A stretch of 64,000 nucleotides of DNA from Nocardia panacis. Its GTDB lineage: Bacteria > Actinomycetota > Actinomycetes > Mycobacteriales > Mycobacteriaceae. Numbering within the stretch: position 1 is the first letter of the stretch; the number at the start of each line of letters is the position of its first letter. Both the position numbers and the translations under genes were made by a program. The DNA is taken from assembly GCF_003598715.1 (NCBI RefSeq), contig NZ_QZFU01000015.1:62001-126000 (forward strand), in the 5' to 3' direction. This document shows, in pieces, positions 19,602 to 28,789 of this stretch. The notes below the pieces were generated by a model. It was not told the origin of the DNA. It made no database searches and worked only from the letters and a program-made list of their open reading frames with translations.

Positions 19602-22241
19602 GTGTGCTCCCCGACCGGCCGAATCCCGCTGCATGGCCGACCGCACCCTATTGAGCGGCTCGAGGGTCTGCTTAGTGCTGGGAGCGGGGCGCTCATGATC
19701 AGTGCCGGGTTCGGGGCGGGTAAGTCGGCGTTGCTGCGATTCGCACGGGAGCGGGCCGGAGCGGATCGGCGGGTGCTGACCTGTTCCGGTGTCGAGTCCG
19801 AGGCCGAGCTTTCGTTCTCCGGGTTGCACATGCTGTTCGGTGGTGTTCTGGATCGAATCGACGCTCTACCCGGTGCACAGCGCGAGGCGCTCGGTGGGGC
19901 TCTCGGTCTGATTCCGGGCCGGGAGGTCGACCGATTCCGGATCGGCGCCGCCACCTTGGCATTGCTTGTCGCGCTGGCTGCCGAGGGACCGGTGCTGTGT
20001 TCGATCGATGACGCGCACCTGCTCGATCGGTCCACGCTCGACGCCTTGCGTTTCGCAGCCCGTCGACTCGATGGCACGCGGGTGGTCATGCTGTTCGCGG
20101 GGTGTTCGACACTCGCGGATATTCCCGAAATCGGTCTGCAGCCTTTGGATGCCGACGCCGCCGAGACCCTGTTGCGGGAGCGCCGACCGGAACTCTCGGC
20201 CGATCAGCGCGATCGAGTTGTCGCCGAATCCGCCGGAAACCCGCTGGCACTGCTGGAATTCCCGTGCGTGGACCCGTCGGTTCCGGGTCCGCTGCCGCTG
20301 CCGTCCGGACTGGCCGCGCGCTTCGCGACGCGGATCGCGCGGGAAGGTCGATCGGTGCGGCAGGCCCTGCTCGTGGCCGCCGCCGAGGAAACCGGTGATC
20401 TCGGGTTGGTGCTGCGGGCCTCGCGACTACTCGGCCACGGCATCGAACCGCTGGAACGCACCGACATGGTGCTGATCGAAGGCCGATCGGTGACCTTTCA
20501 CCATCCGATGCTGCGCTCGGCCGCCTATCACTGCGCGCCTTTGACGCAGCGGCACGCGGTCCATACGGCGATCGCCGACGCCGTAGCCGATCCGGCCCGA
20601 CGCGCCTGGCACCTGGCCGCGGCGCAAATCGAACCGGACGAAGCCCTGGCGGCCGCACTGGAAGTCACCGCCGATCATTCCCGGCACGCCGCGGTCGTCC
20701 TCGAACGGGCCGCCCAACTGACACCCGCGCCCGGCGAACGGGCCCGGCGGCTGATGCTCGCGATCGAAGCCGCGACCCATTCCGGATCCACCGAGCGCGC
20801 ACAGCACCTCGTGCGGGAAGCGCGCCGTTCGGGTCTCGGCGCGGTCGAGCGGGCCAGGGTGGTCGGCGCTCGCGCGTTCATGGAGTTCGAGGACGGCTCA
20901 CCGCGCCGGGCCTTCCAGCTGACGATGGCGAGCGCGGACCATGTCGCGGAGGTGGAACCCGCGCGGGCCGCCTGGTTGTTGGTCGAGGCGAGTCGGATCG
21001 CGTGGTCGGTGGGCGATCGGGCGAGCTATACGGCGGTCTACGAGCGATTGGAGGGTTTGTCCTCGGATGCGGCGGGATCGCCGCGAGCCGTGGTGCGCAG
21101 CGGGCTCGCGGTGCTCACCGGGGACCCGGGTCAGGCGGTGGCGGTGGCGCGCGCGAATTTGGCACACGCCGGGGGGATTCCGGCCGAGTCCATCTCGCCG
21201 CGGCTGGCCTTCGCGTTCCAGGCCGCACTTACCGGCGACATGGCCGCAGCCGGTGAACTTTTCGCGGCGCTGTTCGGCGCGGCGCGCGAGCGGGGGATGA
21301 TCGGCTGGTTGCCTGCCATCGGCGCCGCGCAGGCCCTGTGTGAGCTGGTTCTTGGTCGATTCCGGGAGGCCGAGGCGGTCGCGCGCGAAGCCGCCATGAT
21401 CAGCGCGCGGATCGGGCACCCCAATCGGGCGTCCGGGGCCGAATCGATCCTCGCCGTGATCGCCGCCGTGCGGGGCGATCAGGACGAATGCTTGCGGCTC
21501 ACCGATCGGATCCTGCGCGGATATCACGGTGTGTACGACGTCAGCCTCTGTCAGTGGGCGCTGGCGCTGCTCGACCTCGGGCGCGGTTTCCATGAGAAGG
21601 CGCTGGTTCGGTTGGAGGCTTTGCATCGTCGACCGGCGGGCGCGGTGGGACCTTGGCTCGAACTGCGCGCCGACCTCGTCGAAGCGGCGGCGCGGGCGAA
21701 CGCGCCCGAACGTGGTTTCGCCGCCATGACCGAACTCGAACAGTGGGCGGAGGCGCTCGATACCCCGTGGGCGGACGCACTGCTGTGCACCAGCCATGGC
21801 CTGTTGCGCGGCGATGGCGACCTGCTGGCGAGGGCACTGGAAACACACCTCGCCGCAGGCCAACCATTCCGCCACGCGCGCACGGCGCTGGCCTACGGCG
21901 AATGGTTACGCCGGGAGCGCCGAACAAGTGAAGCGCGCACTCATTTGGGTGCGGCGCTGGAGATCTTCGACCGCGTCGGCGCGGACCTGTGGGCCGAACG
22001 CGCGCGGACCGAACTGCGGGCGGCGGGCGCGGGTTCGATCACGGCATCCCCGAATGCCGTGGCCCTGCTGACTCCGCAGGAACTGCGAGTCGTGCGAATC
22101 GCTGCCGAGGGAGCCACCAACAAGGAGATCGCGGCACGATTATCGCTGAGCCACAAGACTGTTGGCCATCATCTCTATCGGGCGTTCCCGAAGCTCGGCG
22201 TCAGCAATCGCATCGAGCTGACCAGGTTCGATTTCGCTTGA
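19602..22241 (+). CDS. Large LuxR family regulator with AAA ATPase domain
   Basis: An 879-residue LAL-type regulator. The N-terminal ATPase has Walker A in ISAGFGAGKSALLRF (about residues 33-47) and a Walker B-like VLCSIDDAHLLD. A long helical repeat region follows, and a C-terminal LuxR HTH begins LTPQELRVVRIAAEGATNKEIAARL and ends in a TVGHHLYR recognition helix. The GTG at 19602 is chosen because the upstream part overlaps the repeat array. LAL regulators often activate secondary metabolism or catabolism; the target here is unknown, and the gene is not in an operon. Confidence 0.88.
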   Translation: MCSPTGRIPLHGRPHPIERLEGLLSAGSGALMISAGFGAGKSALLRFARERAGADRRVLTCSGVESEAELSFSGLHMLFGGVLDRIDALPGAQREALGGALGLIPGREVDRFRIGAATLALLVALAAEGPVLCSIDDAHLLDRSTLDALRFAARRLDGTRVVMLFAGCSTLADIPEIGLQPLDADAAETLLRERRPELSADQRDRVVAESAGNPLALLEFPCVDPSVPGPLPLPSGLAARFATRIAREGRSVRQALLVAAAEETGDLGLVLRASRLLGHGIEPLERTDMVLIEGRSVTFHHPMLRSAAYHCAPLTQRHAVHTAIADAVADPARRAWHLAAAQIEPDEALAAALEVTADHSRHAAVVLERAAQLTPAPGERARRLMLAIEAATHSGSTERAQHLVREARRSGLGAVERARVVGARAFMEFEDGSPRRAFQLTMASADHVAEVEPARAAWLLVEASRIAWSVGDRASYTAVYERLEGLSSDAAGSPRAVVRSGLAVLTGDPGQAVAVARANLAHAGGIPAESISPRLAFAFQAALTGDMAAAGELFAALFGAARERGMIGWLPAIGAAQALCELVLGRFREAEAVAREAAMISARIGHPNRASGAESILAVIAAVRGDQDECLRLTDRILRGYHGVYDVSLCQWALALLDLGRGFHEKALVRLEALHRRPAGAVGPWLELRADLVEAAARANAPERGFAAMTELEQWAEALDTPWADALLCTSHGLLRGDGDLLARALETHLAAGQPFRHARTALAYGEWLRRERRTSEARTHLGAALEIFDRVGADLWAERARTELRAAGAGSITASPNAVALLTPQELRVVRIAAEGATNKEIAARLSLSHKTVGHHLYRAFPKLGVSNRIELTRFDFA

Positions 22242-22250
22242 TGCGGTTGC

Positions 22251-22637
22251 TTACAGCACCAGGCAGGAGCTGCCGCCGTTGATCCCATTGCCGACATTCA
22301 GGACCATCGTTTTGCTGTCGTCGTCCTGGGTGATCAGGATGGTGTGCGTCCCGGTCGTCGACGGAGTCCAGTTGGCACTGTGCGTCTTCGGGGTCGGGCT
22401 TCCCGGCGTGGCGGCGAACAAGACGCCGTTGTCGTAGAAGTTCATCCCCGAGTGGCTCGAGCTGTTCCCCAGCACCTGGTAGGTGCAGCCCGTGCCGTAC
22501 CCACCGGGCAGGCTGAGCCCACCGCCTGCCATCACGACCTGACTGCCGATCTCGGCCGACGCCTGGGGCGCGCCGAGAATCAGACCGGCGGCACCTAGTG
22601 CGATCGCGGCGAAAACGGGCTTGCGCAGATTTCTCAT
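22251..22637 (-). CDS. Small secreted protein
   Basis: A 128-residue exported protein: basic start, hydrophobic helix and a signal peptidase I site ASA at residues 26-28. The mature domain is rich in Gly, Ser and Thr, with two Cys that could form a disulfide (GCTYQ and SSCLVL). It looks like a small beta-sandwich (THTILITQDDDSKTMVLNV). The ATG at 22637 follows GAGGAG. I recognise the type as common in Nocardia but know of no function. Confidence 0.8.
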   Translation of the reverse strand: MRNLRKPVFAAIALGAAGLILGAPQASAEIGSQVVMAGGGLSLPGGYGTGCTYQVLGNSSSHSGMNFYDNGVLFAATPGSPTPKTHSANWTPSTTGTHTILITQDDDSKTMVLNVGNGINGGSSCLVL

Positions 22638-22893
22638 CAAGTACGACTCCTCATATCGTGTCCGAAAGAACGTCGGCCATGCTGCCACAAAGAGACTTTC
22701 GGCTCTATCGGACACCTGCCCTAATTTGGCAGCGGGGGCTCGGCGGCCATTGCGCTGCCTATCCGTTGACCCTGGTGTGTCGCAACGATTGTCCGACCAT
22801 TGCGGGCCTGTCACAATCAGCGGAGGGCCGCAGTTGTCGTGCTGCCCGGAGGAGTCCCGGACGCCGGGGTCGGTGGCTGACGAAAGGCATCTC

Positions 22894-24003
22894 ATGTTTG
22901 TGCGAGTATTCGGCCTGTCCTTCGGGGTAACGGTGGTGGCGCTGCTGGCGGCGCTGATCTATGGGGGGCCGCAGGCGCTGGTCCTGGCGGCTATCCTCGG
23001 CGTATTGGAGGTGTCGCTGTCCTTCGACAATGCCGTGGTGAACGCCGGTGTGCTGCAACGCATGACGCCCAAGTGGCAGCGCCTGTTCCTGACCGCGGGC
23101 GTATTGATCGCGGTCTTCGGGATGCGGCTACTGTTCCCGCTACTGGTGGTGGCGATCGGCGCGCACATCGATCCGATCAAAGCGCTCGACCTGGCGTTGA
23201 ATCCGCCTGCGGACGGCGCGGCGTACTTCGCGGACGGCCGCCCCAGCTATGTGACTTTGCTCAATGAGGCCAATCCCAAGATCGCCACCTTCGGCGGCAT
23301 GTTCCTGCTGCTGCTGTTCCTCAATTTCGTTTGCGCCGAACGCGAGACCCCCTGGCTGTCCTGGTTGGAGAAGCCGCTGGCCCGCGTCGGCAAATTCCCC
23401 ATGTTCACCGTGGTGGTGGCGCTGATGGTGCTGGTGGTCACCGCGGGTCTCATCGCGCCGGACCCGAAAGCCGATGTGGTGATGGTCGCGGGCGCGCTGG
23501 GTATGGTCACCTACTTCGTGGTCGACGGGTTGGGCAACTACTTCGACAATGAGGAGTCGAACGGGCCTGCCAGGGCCACGGTGGTCACCGGAAGGGCCGC
23601 GTTCTTCCTGTTCCTTTATCTCGAGGTGTTGGACGCGTCATTCTCCTTCGACGGGGTGATCGGCTCGTTCGCCATTACCGCGGATCCGATCATCATCGCG
23701 CTGGGGCTGGGGCTCATCGGAGCCATGTTCGTCCGATCGATCACCGTCTACTTGGTGCGCAAGGGCACCTTGTCGGAGTACGTGTACCTGGAGCACGGCG
23801 CGCACTGGGCCATCGGCGCGCTCGCGTTCGTTCTGCTGTATTCCACCGGCAATCACACCGACGAGATCACTACGGGCCTGATCGGTGTCGTCATCATCGC
23901 CGCCGCCTTCGCCACCAGCATTGTGCACAACCGGCGTCAGCGTTTACGGGATGCCGACATCGTCGAGATCGCCCCGGAATTGAAGGTCGACTCGGCGAAG
24001 TAG
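22894..24003 (+). CDS. DUF475/TerC-type membrane protein
   Basis: A 369-residue polytopic membrane protein of the DUF475 group in the TerC superfamily. The diagnostic repeats are ILGVLEVSLSFDNAVVNAG near the N-terminus and FLYLEVLDASFSFDGVIGSFA in the second half, each with an acidic pair within a helix, as in metal-ion exporters of the TerC/Alx/YkoY type. Divalent metal handling is a family inference. The ATG at 22894 gives a compact first helix; longer upstream frames lack hydrophobic character. Confidence 0.85.
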   Translation: MFVRVFGLSFGVTVVALLAALIYGGPQALVLAAILGVLEVSLSFDNAVVNAGVLQRMTPKWQRLFLTAGVLIAVFGMRLLFPLLVVAIGAHIDPIKALDLALNPPADGAAYFADGRPSYVTLLNEANPKIATFGGMFLLLLFLNFVCAERETPWLSWLEKPLARVGKFPMFTVVVALMVLVVTAGLIAPDPKADVVMVAGALGMVTYFVVDGLGNYFDNEESNGPARATVVTGRAAFFLFLYLEVLDASFSFDGVIGSFAITADPIIIALGLGLIGAMFVRSITVYLVRKGTLSEYVYLEHGAHWAIGALAFVLLYSTGNHTDEITTGLIGVVIIAAAFATSIVHNRRQRLRDADIVEIAPELKVDSAK

Positions 24004-24143
24004 GGGCTGGCCGAACAGCCTGTGCGGCAAGGAAATCGGCGAATCGAGGGAACCGATCCCCATTTCTGTGCGTCCAAACAGATAGCAGGACAGCAGGAAC
24101 CATCGATATTCGATGGAGATTGATTCTCGGGGGTCAGCAGACG

Positions 24144-24884
24144 ATGACATATCAGTGGTGTCCGCACGGGGGGACACCGCCGCAGACGGTGCTCGCCCAT
24201 CCCGGTCTGCGCGAGTTTCTGGATCCGCTCGGCGGAGAACTCTTCCCGTCCACCTATCGCATCGCATTCGCCGACTACGACACACTCCTCGCCGATATCG
24301 CACCGGATGTCGCGGCCATCGCACTCCCGGTCGGCACCGAACAGCAGGCCGAACTGCTGCGCGCGGTGCGGGCGCAGCGGGCGATGACGCTCATCGTCGC
24401 CGTCACCAACGACGTCACCGGGCACGCCACCTATTTCGCCATTCGGGCGGGCGCGAACTTCGTGGTCAATGTGGCCATCTCCGGGGATCGGCAGACCGAG
24501 ACGCTGCGGGCGCATCTGAGCGGGCATCGCTCCCCCGTCCGCCGCGACGATACCGAACTGCTCGACATGCTGCGGTCGTCGATGACAGTCGCGGAGATCG
24601 CCCGGCGCAGCTATATGTCGGAGCGATCGATGTATCGGCGGATACGCAGCCTCTACGACGCGCTGGGCGTGGTCAGTCGGGCGGAACTGCTGCGCACTAG
24701 AGGTGTTTGTTTTGACGAGACGTCACTGCGCGAACCCGGCTGCCGCAGATACACCCTACATACGGGGGTCGAGGACGGGTGGCGGTCATCGTCGAGGAGT
24801 ACGACACCGAACAGGACTTCACCGACCACTGCGCATCGGAGCACTTCCAGCGATTCGTGCTCGGCGAGGTCGTGCCGCTGCTGA
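24144..24884 (+). CDS. HTH regulator with receiver-like N-terminus
   Basis: A frame of 246 residues. Residues 1 to about 130 resemble a degenerate response-regulator receiver (alternating beta/alpha, IAFADYDTLLADIAPDVAAIALP, MTLIVAVTNDV), without a clear phosphorylation Asp. A C-terminal HTH follows (SSMTVAEIARRSYMSERSMYRRIRSLYDALGVVSRAELLR). The last about 60 residues are Ser/Thr/Arg-rich and overlap another frame with better coding character, so the original stop may have been lost. Its target is unknown. Confidence 0.65.
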   Translation: MTYQWCPHGGTPPQTVLAHPGLREFLDPLGGELFPSTYRIAFADYDTLLADIAPDVAAIALPVGTEQQAELLRAVRAQRAMTLIVAVTNDVTGHATYFAIRAGANFVVNVAISGDRQTETLRAHLSGHRSPVRRDDTELLDMLRSSMTVAEIARRSYMSERSMYRRIRSLYDALGVVSRAELLRTRGVCFDETSLREPGCRRYTLHTGVEDGWRSSSRSTTPNRTSPTTAHRSTSSDSCSARSCRC

Positions 24885-24919
24885 CCGAACGACAGGTCAC
24901 CCGCTGCGTCCCCGCTTAA
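24779..24919 (+). pseudogene. Fragment of antibiotic-biosynthesis-monooxygenase-fold gene
   Basis: A 46-codon frame starting GTG reads VAVIVEEYDTEQDFTDHC, then ASEHFQRFVLGEVVPLLTER. This matches the C-terminal half of the small ABM (quinol monooxygenase-like) proteins as I remember them. The N-terminal half is absent, and the frame is closed by TGA at 24713. It overlaps the tail of the upstream regulator and, by 4 bases, the L,D-transpeptidase stop. It is most likely a remnant. Confidence 0.45.
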
Positions 24920-26082
24920 ACGTTGCCCGCCTTCCATTCCGGCCAGGGGATATTCCAGTCACCCAACCCGTCCACACCGGACAGGGTGCCGCCCAGCGTG
25001 TTCTTGATGACCGTGATATCCCCCCGCTTGGCGTTCTCGTAGACCCAGCGGGCATCGCTCGGACTCAGGTTCAGGCAGCCGTGGCTGGTGTTCGTATAGC
25101 CCTGCTGCCCCACCGACCAGGGCGCGGAATGGAAGAAGATACCGCTGTAGGAGATGCGGGTGGCGTAGTCGACGGGCGTCTTGTAGCCGTCGGAGGAATT
25201 CACCGGAACACCGTAGGTGGAGGAATCCATGATGATCTTGTCGAAGCGATCCCCGACAAGATAGACACCGTTGTCGGTGGGAGTGCTGTTCTTCCCCATC
25301 GACGTCGGCATGGTGCGGATCACCTCGCCATTGCGCTCCACCGTCACCATCTTGGTGCTGTCGTCGGCGGTGAAGATCACCGCGTCACCGACCGTGAAAA
25401 ACGAATGGATATTGTCCTGACCATAGAGACCGTTGCCCAGATCACGGCCATAAACACCCACATCGACCGTGATCTTCGTCCCCGGAGCCCAAAAATGCTC
25501 CGGCCGCCAACGAACCTCACGATTGTTCACCCAGTAGAACGCACCCTCCACCTTCGGTTCGGTGGTGATGGTGATCGCGTCCTGAACCGCGCGACGATCC
25601 GGAATGTTCTCGTCGAACTGCACCGCGACCGGCTGACCGATGCCCACCACATCGCCCTCACCCGGTAGTAGGAACGGTTTGGTCTGGTTGCGCGGAGAAA
25701 TGGTGGTGAAACTCACGGTGGTGGTGCTCGCACCCCCCATACCCACCGCATCCGCCCGCAGTCGATACGTCTTGCCGTAGCCGAGATCCTCGACGTTCCG
25801 CCAGGAGCGCCCATCCGGGGATAGTCGCCCCTCGATCGGGCGATCCTCCTCATTCAGCATCGTCACAGTACTGAAAAGGCCGTCCTCGACCCCGAACATC
25901 ATCGGCTGGGCGGGCGACACCCCGCTCTGGCCGTCCCGCACCGGCGACACCAGCTTCGGTCTGATCAACTCCGTCACCGGGTTACGGTCTATCGCAACAT
26001 CTTTCGACTCCGACGCGGTCGAGCACGCCGCCAGCGCGACCACCGCCGCACCAATCACCGCCAACCATCTACCACCGCGCAT
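24916..26082 (-). CDS. L,D-transpeptidase lipoprotein
   Basis: A 388-residue peptidoglycan cross-linking enzyme making 3-3 bonds. The lipobox LAAC puts the lipidated Cys at residue 20. One or two immunoglobulin-like domains follow (residues about 40-250), then the YkuD catalytic domain with SHGCLNLS (catalytic Cys 336, His 334). This layout is that of the mycobacterial LdtMt2-type enzymes, which resist most beta-lactams except carbapenems. It is the last ordinary chromosomal gene before tRNA-Lys. Confidence 0.93.
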   Translation of the reverse strand: MRGGRWLAVIGAAVVALAACSTASESKDVAIDRNPVTELIRPKLVSPVRDGQSGVSPAQPMMFGVEDGLFSTVTMLNEEDRPIEGRLSPDGRSWRNVEDLGYGKTYRLRADAVGMGGASTTTVSFTTISPRNQTKPFLLPGEGDVVGIGQPVAVQFDENIPDRRAVQDAITITTEPKVEGAFYWVNNREVRWRPEHFWAPGTKITVDVGVYGRDLGNGLYGQDNIHSFFTVGDAVIFTADDSTKMVTVERNGEVIRTMPTSMGKNSTPTDNGVYLVGDRFDKIIMDSSTYGVPVNSSDGYKTPVDYATRISYSGIFFHSAPWSVGQQGYTNTSHGCLNLSPSDARWVYENAKRGDITVIKNTLGGTLSGVDGLGDWNIPWPEWKAGNV

Positions 26083-26363
26083 AACAACCCCGTTTCAAAT
26101 CTCGACGCCCAACTCGCGCCGATGCTCCGGATCCGACCCACGCACCCAGATCCCTTCCGCATTGTGCCAGGCACCAGCCCTCGCACCCCGCCATCGCGCA
26201 CCGACACGATCTATATCTCCCCGATACATCCACCCCGCCCACCCCACCGTTACCCCACAAAACCCCCGGTCAGAAACCGATTTCACTTTCCCGCCCTCCG
26301 CCTGTTAATCTTTGTCCCGCACCGGAACACAGGGCCTGGCCCAGTTCCAGAGCAACAGAACAA
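26083..26363. other. Gap upstream of tRNA-Lys and L,D-transpeptidase
   Basis: About 280 bases that must carry the divergent promoters of the L,D-transpeptidase gene and tRNA-Lys. The stretch is C/A-rich on the plus strand, and I see no convincing gene or clear promoter boxes. Confidence 0.5.
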
Positions 26364-26439
<76 letters not shown>

Positions 26440-26444
26440 AAGAA

Positions 26445-26482
26445 GGCCCCTGACCAGCACAAATCGCGCCACGTCAGGGGCC
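26445..26482. terminator. Bidirectional hairpin between tRNA-Lys and integrase
   Basis: GGCCCCTGAC and GTCAGGGGCC form a perfect 10-bp stem around an 18-base loop. The hairpin lies just after tRNA-Lys and before the integrase stop at 26541, so it could end transcripts from both sides. No long T-run follows on the plus strand (CTCTCTCG). Confidence 0.65.
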
Positions 26483-26540
26483 TCTCTCGTTCTTGCAGGC
26501 GGAAATGCAGGCGGAAAAGAACTGACTCCGCAGCGGGCTG

Positions 26541-27785
26541 TTATGCAACCTCGGTATCGGCCCGACGCCCAGCCTTCGGGGCCAGAGACTCCAAGGCAGC
26601 AGCGTTGGAGTTGTTGACAATGCGCCCGGGCGAGACAGCGTAGTACTTGACGTTCCTTGTCGTCGTGTGGCCTAGCTGTTCGGCTGTCGCTTCGGGACCG
26701 AGTTCGCGCATGATGGCCGTGGCGCTCGTCTTGCGGGTGGTGCCGCCGATGCTGACCCATTCGAGTCCTTCGCCTCGGGCATCGCGGAAGGATCTGTTGA
26801 CATTCTTATCGCTGCGAGGCGTGCCGTTGCGCGAGGGGAAGAGCAGCGTCAGCGGGTTGTCCAGGGGCGAGTCCAGCCACTCCTGGCGAAGCCTCCGGAA
26901 GATGGGGACCGCCCACAATGGAATCGGGACGCGCCGGATTCCATCCTCGCCCGTCTTCGTGTGCGGAACACGGATGGGACCTTCGCCTTTGGGTTGAATG
27001 ATCTTGCCGGTGATCCAGACGTACGGTGCGGGGTCACCGTTGGCATCTACCGCGTCGAGATGAATTCCTCCGATGAGGCCGTCGTCCCGGTCGTTCTCTT
27101 CCCAGAGGAGCGCGAGTAGTTCGCCAGTGCGCGTCGCCAGCGCCAAGCCGACATCGAACATGTCGGCAAGCTTTTGCTCTCGCCTTGGGTCACCAGCAGC
27201 CCAGCTCTGAATCCTTTCCCGCACGACAGCAATCCCGTCCTCGGCAAGCGACTTCGGTTTCACGACTGGATCGAGGATGTCAGGAACAACCTCGGCGGGG
27301 TTGGTGGTGATCACGCCCCATTGCATGGGGATTTCCATCATTTCGATGAGAATCAGGCGTTGACGCTGCGCCTTCGCGTTCATGCCGCTTTTCAGGATCT
27401 TGTCGATGTGGTCGATGAACAGCTTCGGTACCGAGAGTTCGCGGACCGTACGCTCCCGAAGGTCCTCGATCTTGACCACGTTGTAACCAGCAATGGGTTT
27501 GCCGTCTGCATCTTTCTTGCTGTCCGGTACGAAGACCTCACTCATGAATACCTCGAGCGATGTCTTGGACCGGCGCCGGGGATTCAGCTCCTCCTGCCGC
27601 CATTTCCATTCGCCGATGACGACGCCGAACTTCGTATCGAGCGAACGCTCGTCGGGAGCTGTGACCTGGATAGGAGCGCGCTTACGTTCCTCGCCGTTGT
27701 TCAAATACGCGGCATAGGCCAGGGTTTGGTAGGCCCGGTGCCACTCAAGTTCCTCGTCGTGCCGTTCAACCGCATACGGCCCCAT
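26541..27785 (-). CDS. Tyrosine recombinase (integrase), possible N-terminal frameshift
   Basis: A 414-residue phage-type integrase. Catalytic residues visible in the C-terminal domain are Arg in LATRTGELLALLW, a Lys in the beta-turn HTKTGEDGIRRVP, Arg in TTRKTSATAI (the usual His three residues earlier is replaced by Gly), His in QLGHTTTRN and the Tyr nucleophile in VKYYAV. A second frame starts at ATG 27871 after an excellent AAGGAG site and encodes a typical integrase opening (MARGRPPLPEG, GKGFEAWGRMRLNGTTRNL). It is out of register with this frame and ends near 27710, so the gene may be frameshifted around 27710-27735. It lies next to its likely tRNA-Lys target. Confidence 0.85.
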   Translation of the reverse strand: MGPYAVERHDEELEWHRAYQTLAYAAYLNNGEERKRAPIQVTAPDERSLDTKFGVVIGEWKWRQEELNPRRRSKTSLEVFMSEVFVPDSKKDADGKPIAGYNVVKIEDLRERTVRELSVPKLFIDHIDKILKSGMNAKAQRQRLILIEMMEIPMQWGVITTNPAEVVPDILDPVVKPKSLAEDGIAVVRERIQSWAAGDPRREQKLADMFDVGLALATRTGELLALLWEENDRDDGLIGGIHLDAVDANGDPAPYVWITGKIIQPKGEGPIRVPHTKTGEDGIRRVPIPLWAVPIFRRLRQEWLDSPLDNPLTLLFPSRNGTPRSDKNVNRSFRDARGEGLEWVSIGGTTRKTSATAIMRELGPEATAEQLGHTTTRNVKYYAVSPGRIVNNSNAAALESLAPKAGRRADTEVA

Positions 27786-27895
27786 GCCTCGAAACCTTTG
27801 CCGCTTCGGCTAACGATGTACGTCGGCTTAGTGGGGACTCCCTCAGGGAGCGGCGGACGCCCGCGAGCCATTGATTGATCTCCTTTTTAGAAACG

Positions 27896-28129
27896 CTATG
27901 CAGCTTCGTCTAGAGCGGATATTTCCCATCGGACAACGTCGCTAATGTGATAGCGAGCGCGACCCCCGATTGCCATTGTGTATTTAGGGCCGGTTCCACG
28001 ACTGGCCCAGTTGGCAAGGGTTTTTTCCGAATAGCCCAGTCGTGCGGCGAGCTGCCGTCGCGTGAGCCATGGTGATGTCAAACCTTGGGATTCAAAACCA
28101 AGCCTTGTCAGATCGTTGTTGTTGGACAT
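27896..28129 (-). CDS. Excisionase-type HTH protein
   Basis: A 77-residue MerR/AlpA-like winged-helix protein: WLTRRQLAARLGYSEKTLANWASRGTGPKYTMAIGGRARYHISDVVRWE. This is the standard form of excisionases (recombination directionality factors) next to actinobacterial integrases. It precedes the integrase in the same direction with a 24-base gap to the alternative integrase start. Base composition is lower in GC than the chromosomal genes. Confidence 0.85.
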   Translation of the reverse strand: MSNNNDLTRLGFESQGLTSPWLTRRQLAARLGYSEKTLANWASRGTGPKYTMAIGGRARYHISDVVRWEISALDEAA

Positions 28130-28225
28130 GAAATTCCTATATCGAGGTCGTACGGTAAGTCCAGCTAGCCCGTGATCGCTAGTTGTTAGCCAGATGCCGG
28201 TGTCGGATTGACAGGTTGACGCGGG

Positions 28226-28462
28226 TTAGGCGATGTATCGCCGAATGTTGGCCTGGGCGATTCGCCGTCGGCGTTTCGCTTCTTCCCGGAGCCGGTTCTC
28301 CCACGCGATGATGTCGGCCAAGGCGTAGCGGCGGATACGTCCCGGCTTGATGAAGTCGGGTCCGTAGCCGGTGTAGGCCCAATGGTCCACCGTGCGGACC
28401 TCGACCTTGAGGCGTAGTGCGACTTCCTTGGTCGTCAGCCAAGTGTTGTCGGTGTTGCCCAT
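28226..28462 (-). CDS. Second excisionase-like HTH protein
   Basis: A 78-residue protein of the same helix-turn-helix type: WLTTKEVALRLKVEVRTVDHWAYTGYGPDFIKPGRIRRYALADIIAWENRL, with an Arg-rich tail (EEAKRRRRIAQ). The ATG at 28462 is preceded by AAGGAG at 5-6 bases. Having two such genes in tandem before an integrase is unusual but known in actinobacterial integrative elements, where one may act on replication or transfer genes. I cannot tell which is the true excisionase. Confidence 0.75.
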   Translation of the reverse strand: MGNTDNTWLTTKEVALRLKVEVRTVDHWAYTGYGPDFIKPGRIRRYALADIIAWENRLREEAKRRRRIAQANIRRYIA

Positions 28463-28789
28463 TGCTCTCCTTAGTTGAACTGGCAGCCGTATGGCGTCTG
28501 CGTGGTAGCCCGGTGCGTGAGGCTCCAAGGCGCGGGCATCACACCGGGTGCCTAACATGCGCCTACGTGTCGCCACACCCGCACTGTACGCAGTTAGCTA
28601 CGTAGTATCAACACTTAGATACACACTAAGCGCTGTTGCGCTGAGCGTTTAGGCTTCCCAAGTGGGCGCGCATGATGTAGGTAGTTACTAACAATGCAGA
28701 TAGAAGATGCTTGTTCTAGTCATGTAGTATCGACAGGGATGTGGGTTTAGCAGCCCGTTCTGCAAGGACTTCTACACAGAGTCGAGGCG
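28463..28789. promoter_or_regulatory. AT-rich divergent control region
   Basis: A 327-base gap, much richer in A and T than its surroundings, between the divergent excisionase-like and XRE regulator genes. It contains two direct copies of GTAGTATC(A/G)ACA, at 28602 and 28724 (122 bases apart), and a small hairpin AGCGC-TGTT-GCGCT at 28629-28642. These are plausible operator and promoter elements for the element's excision/maintenance switch. Confidence 0.55.
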
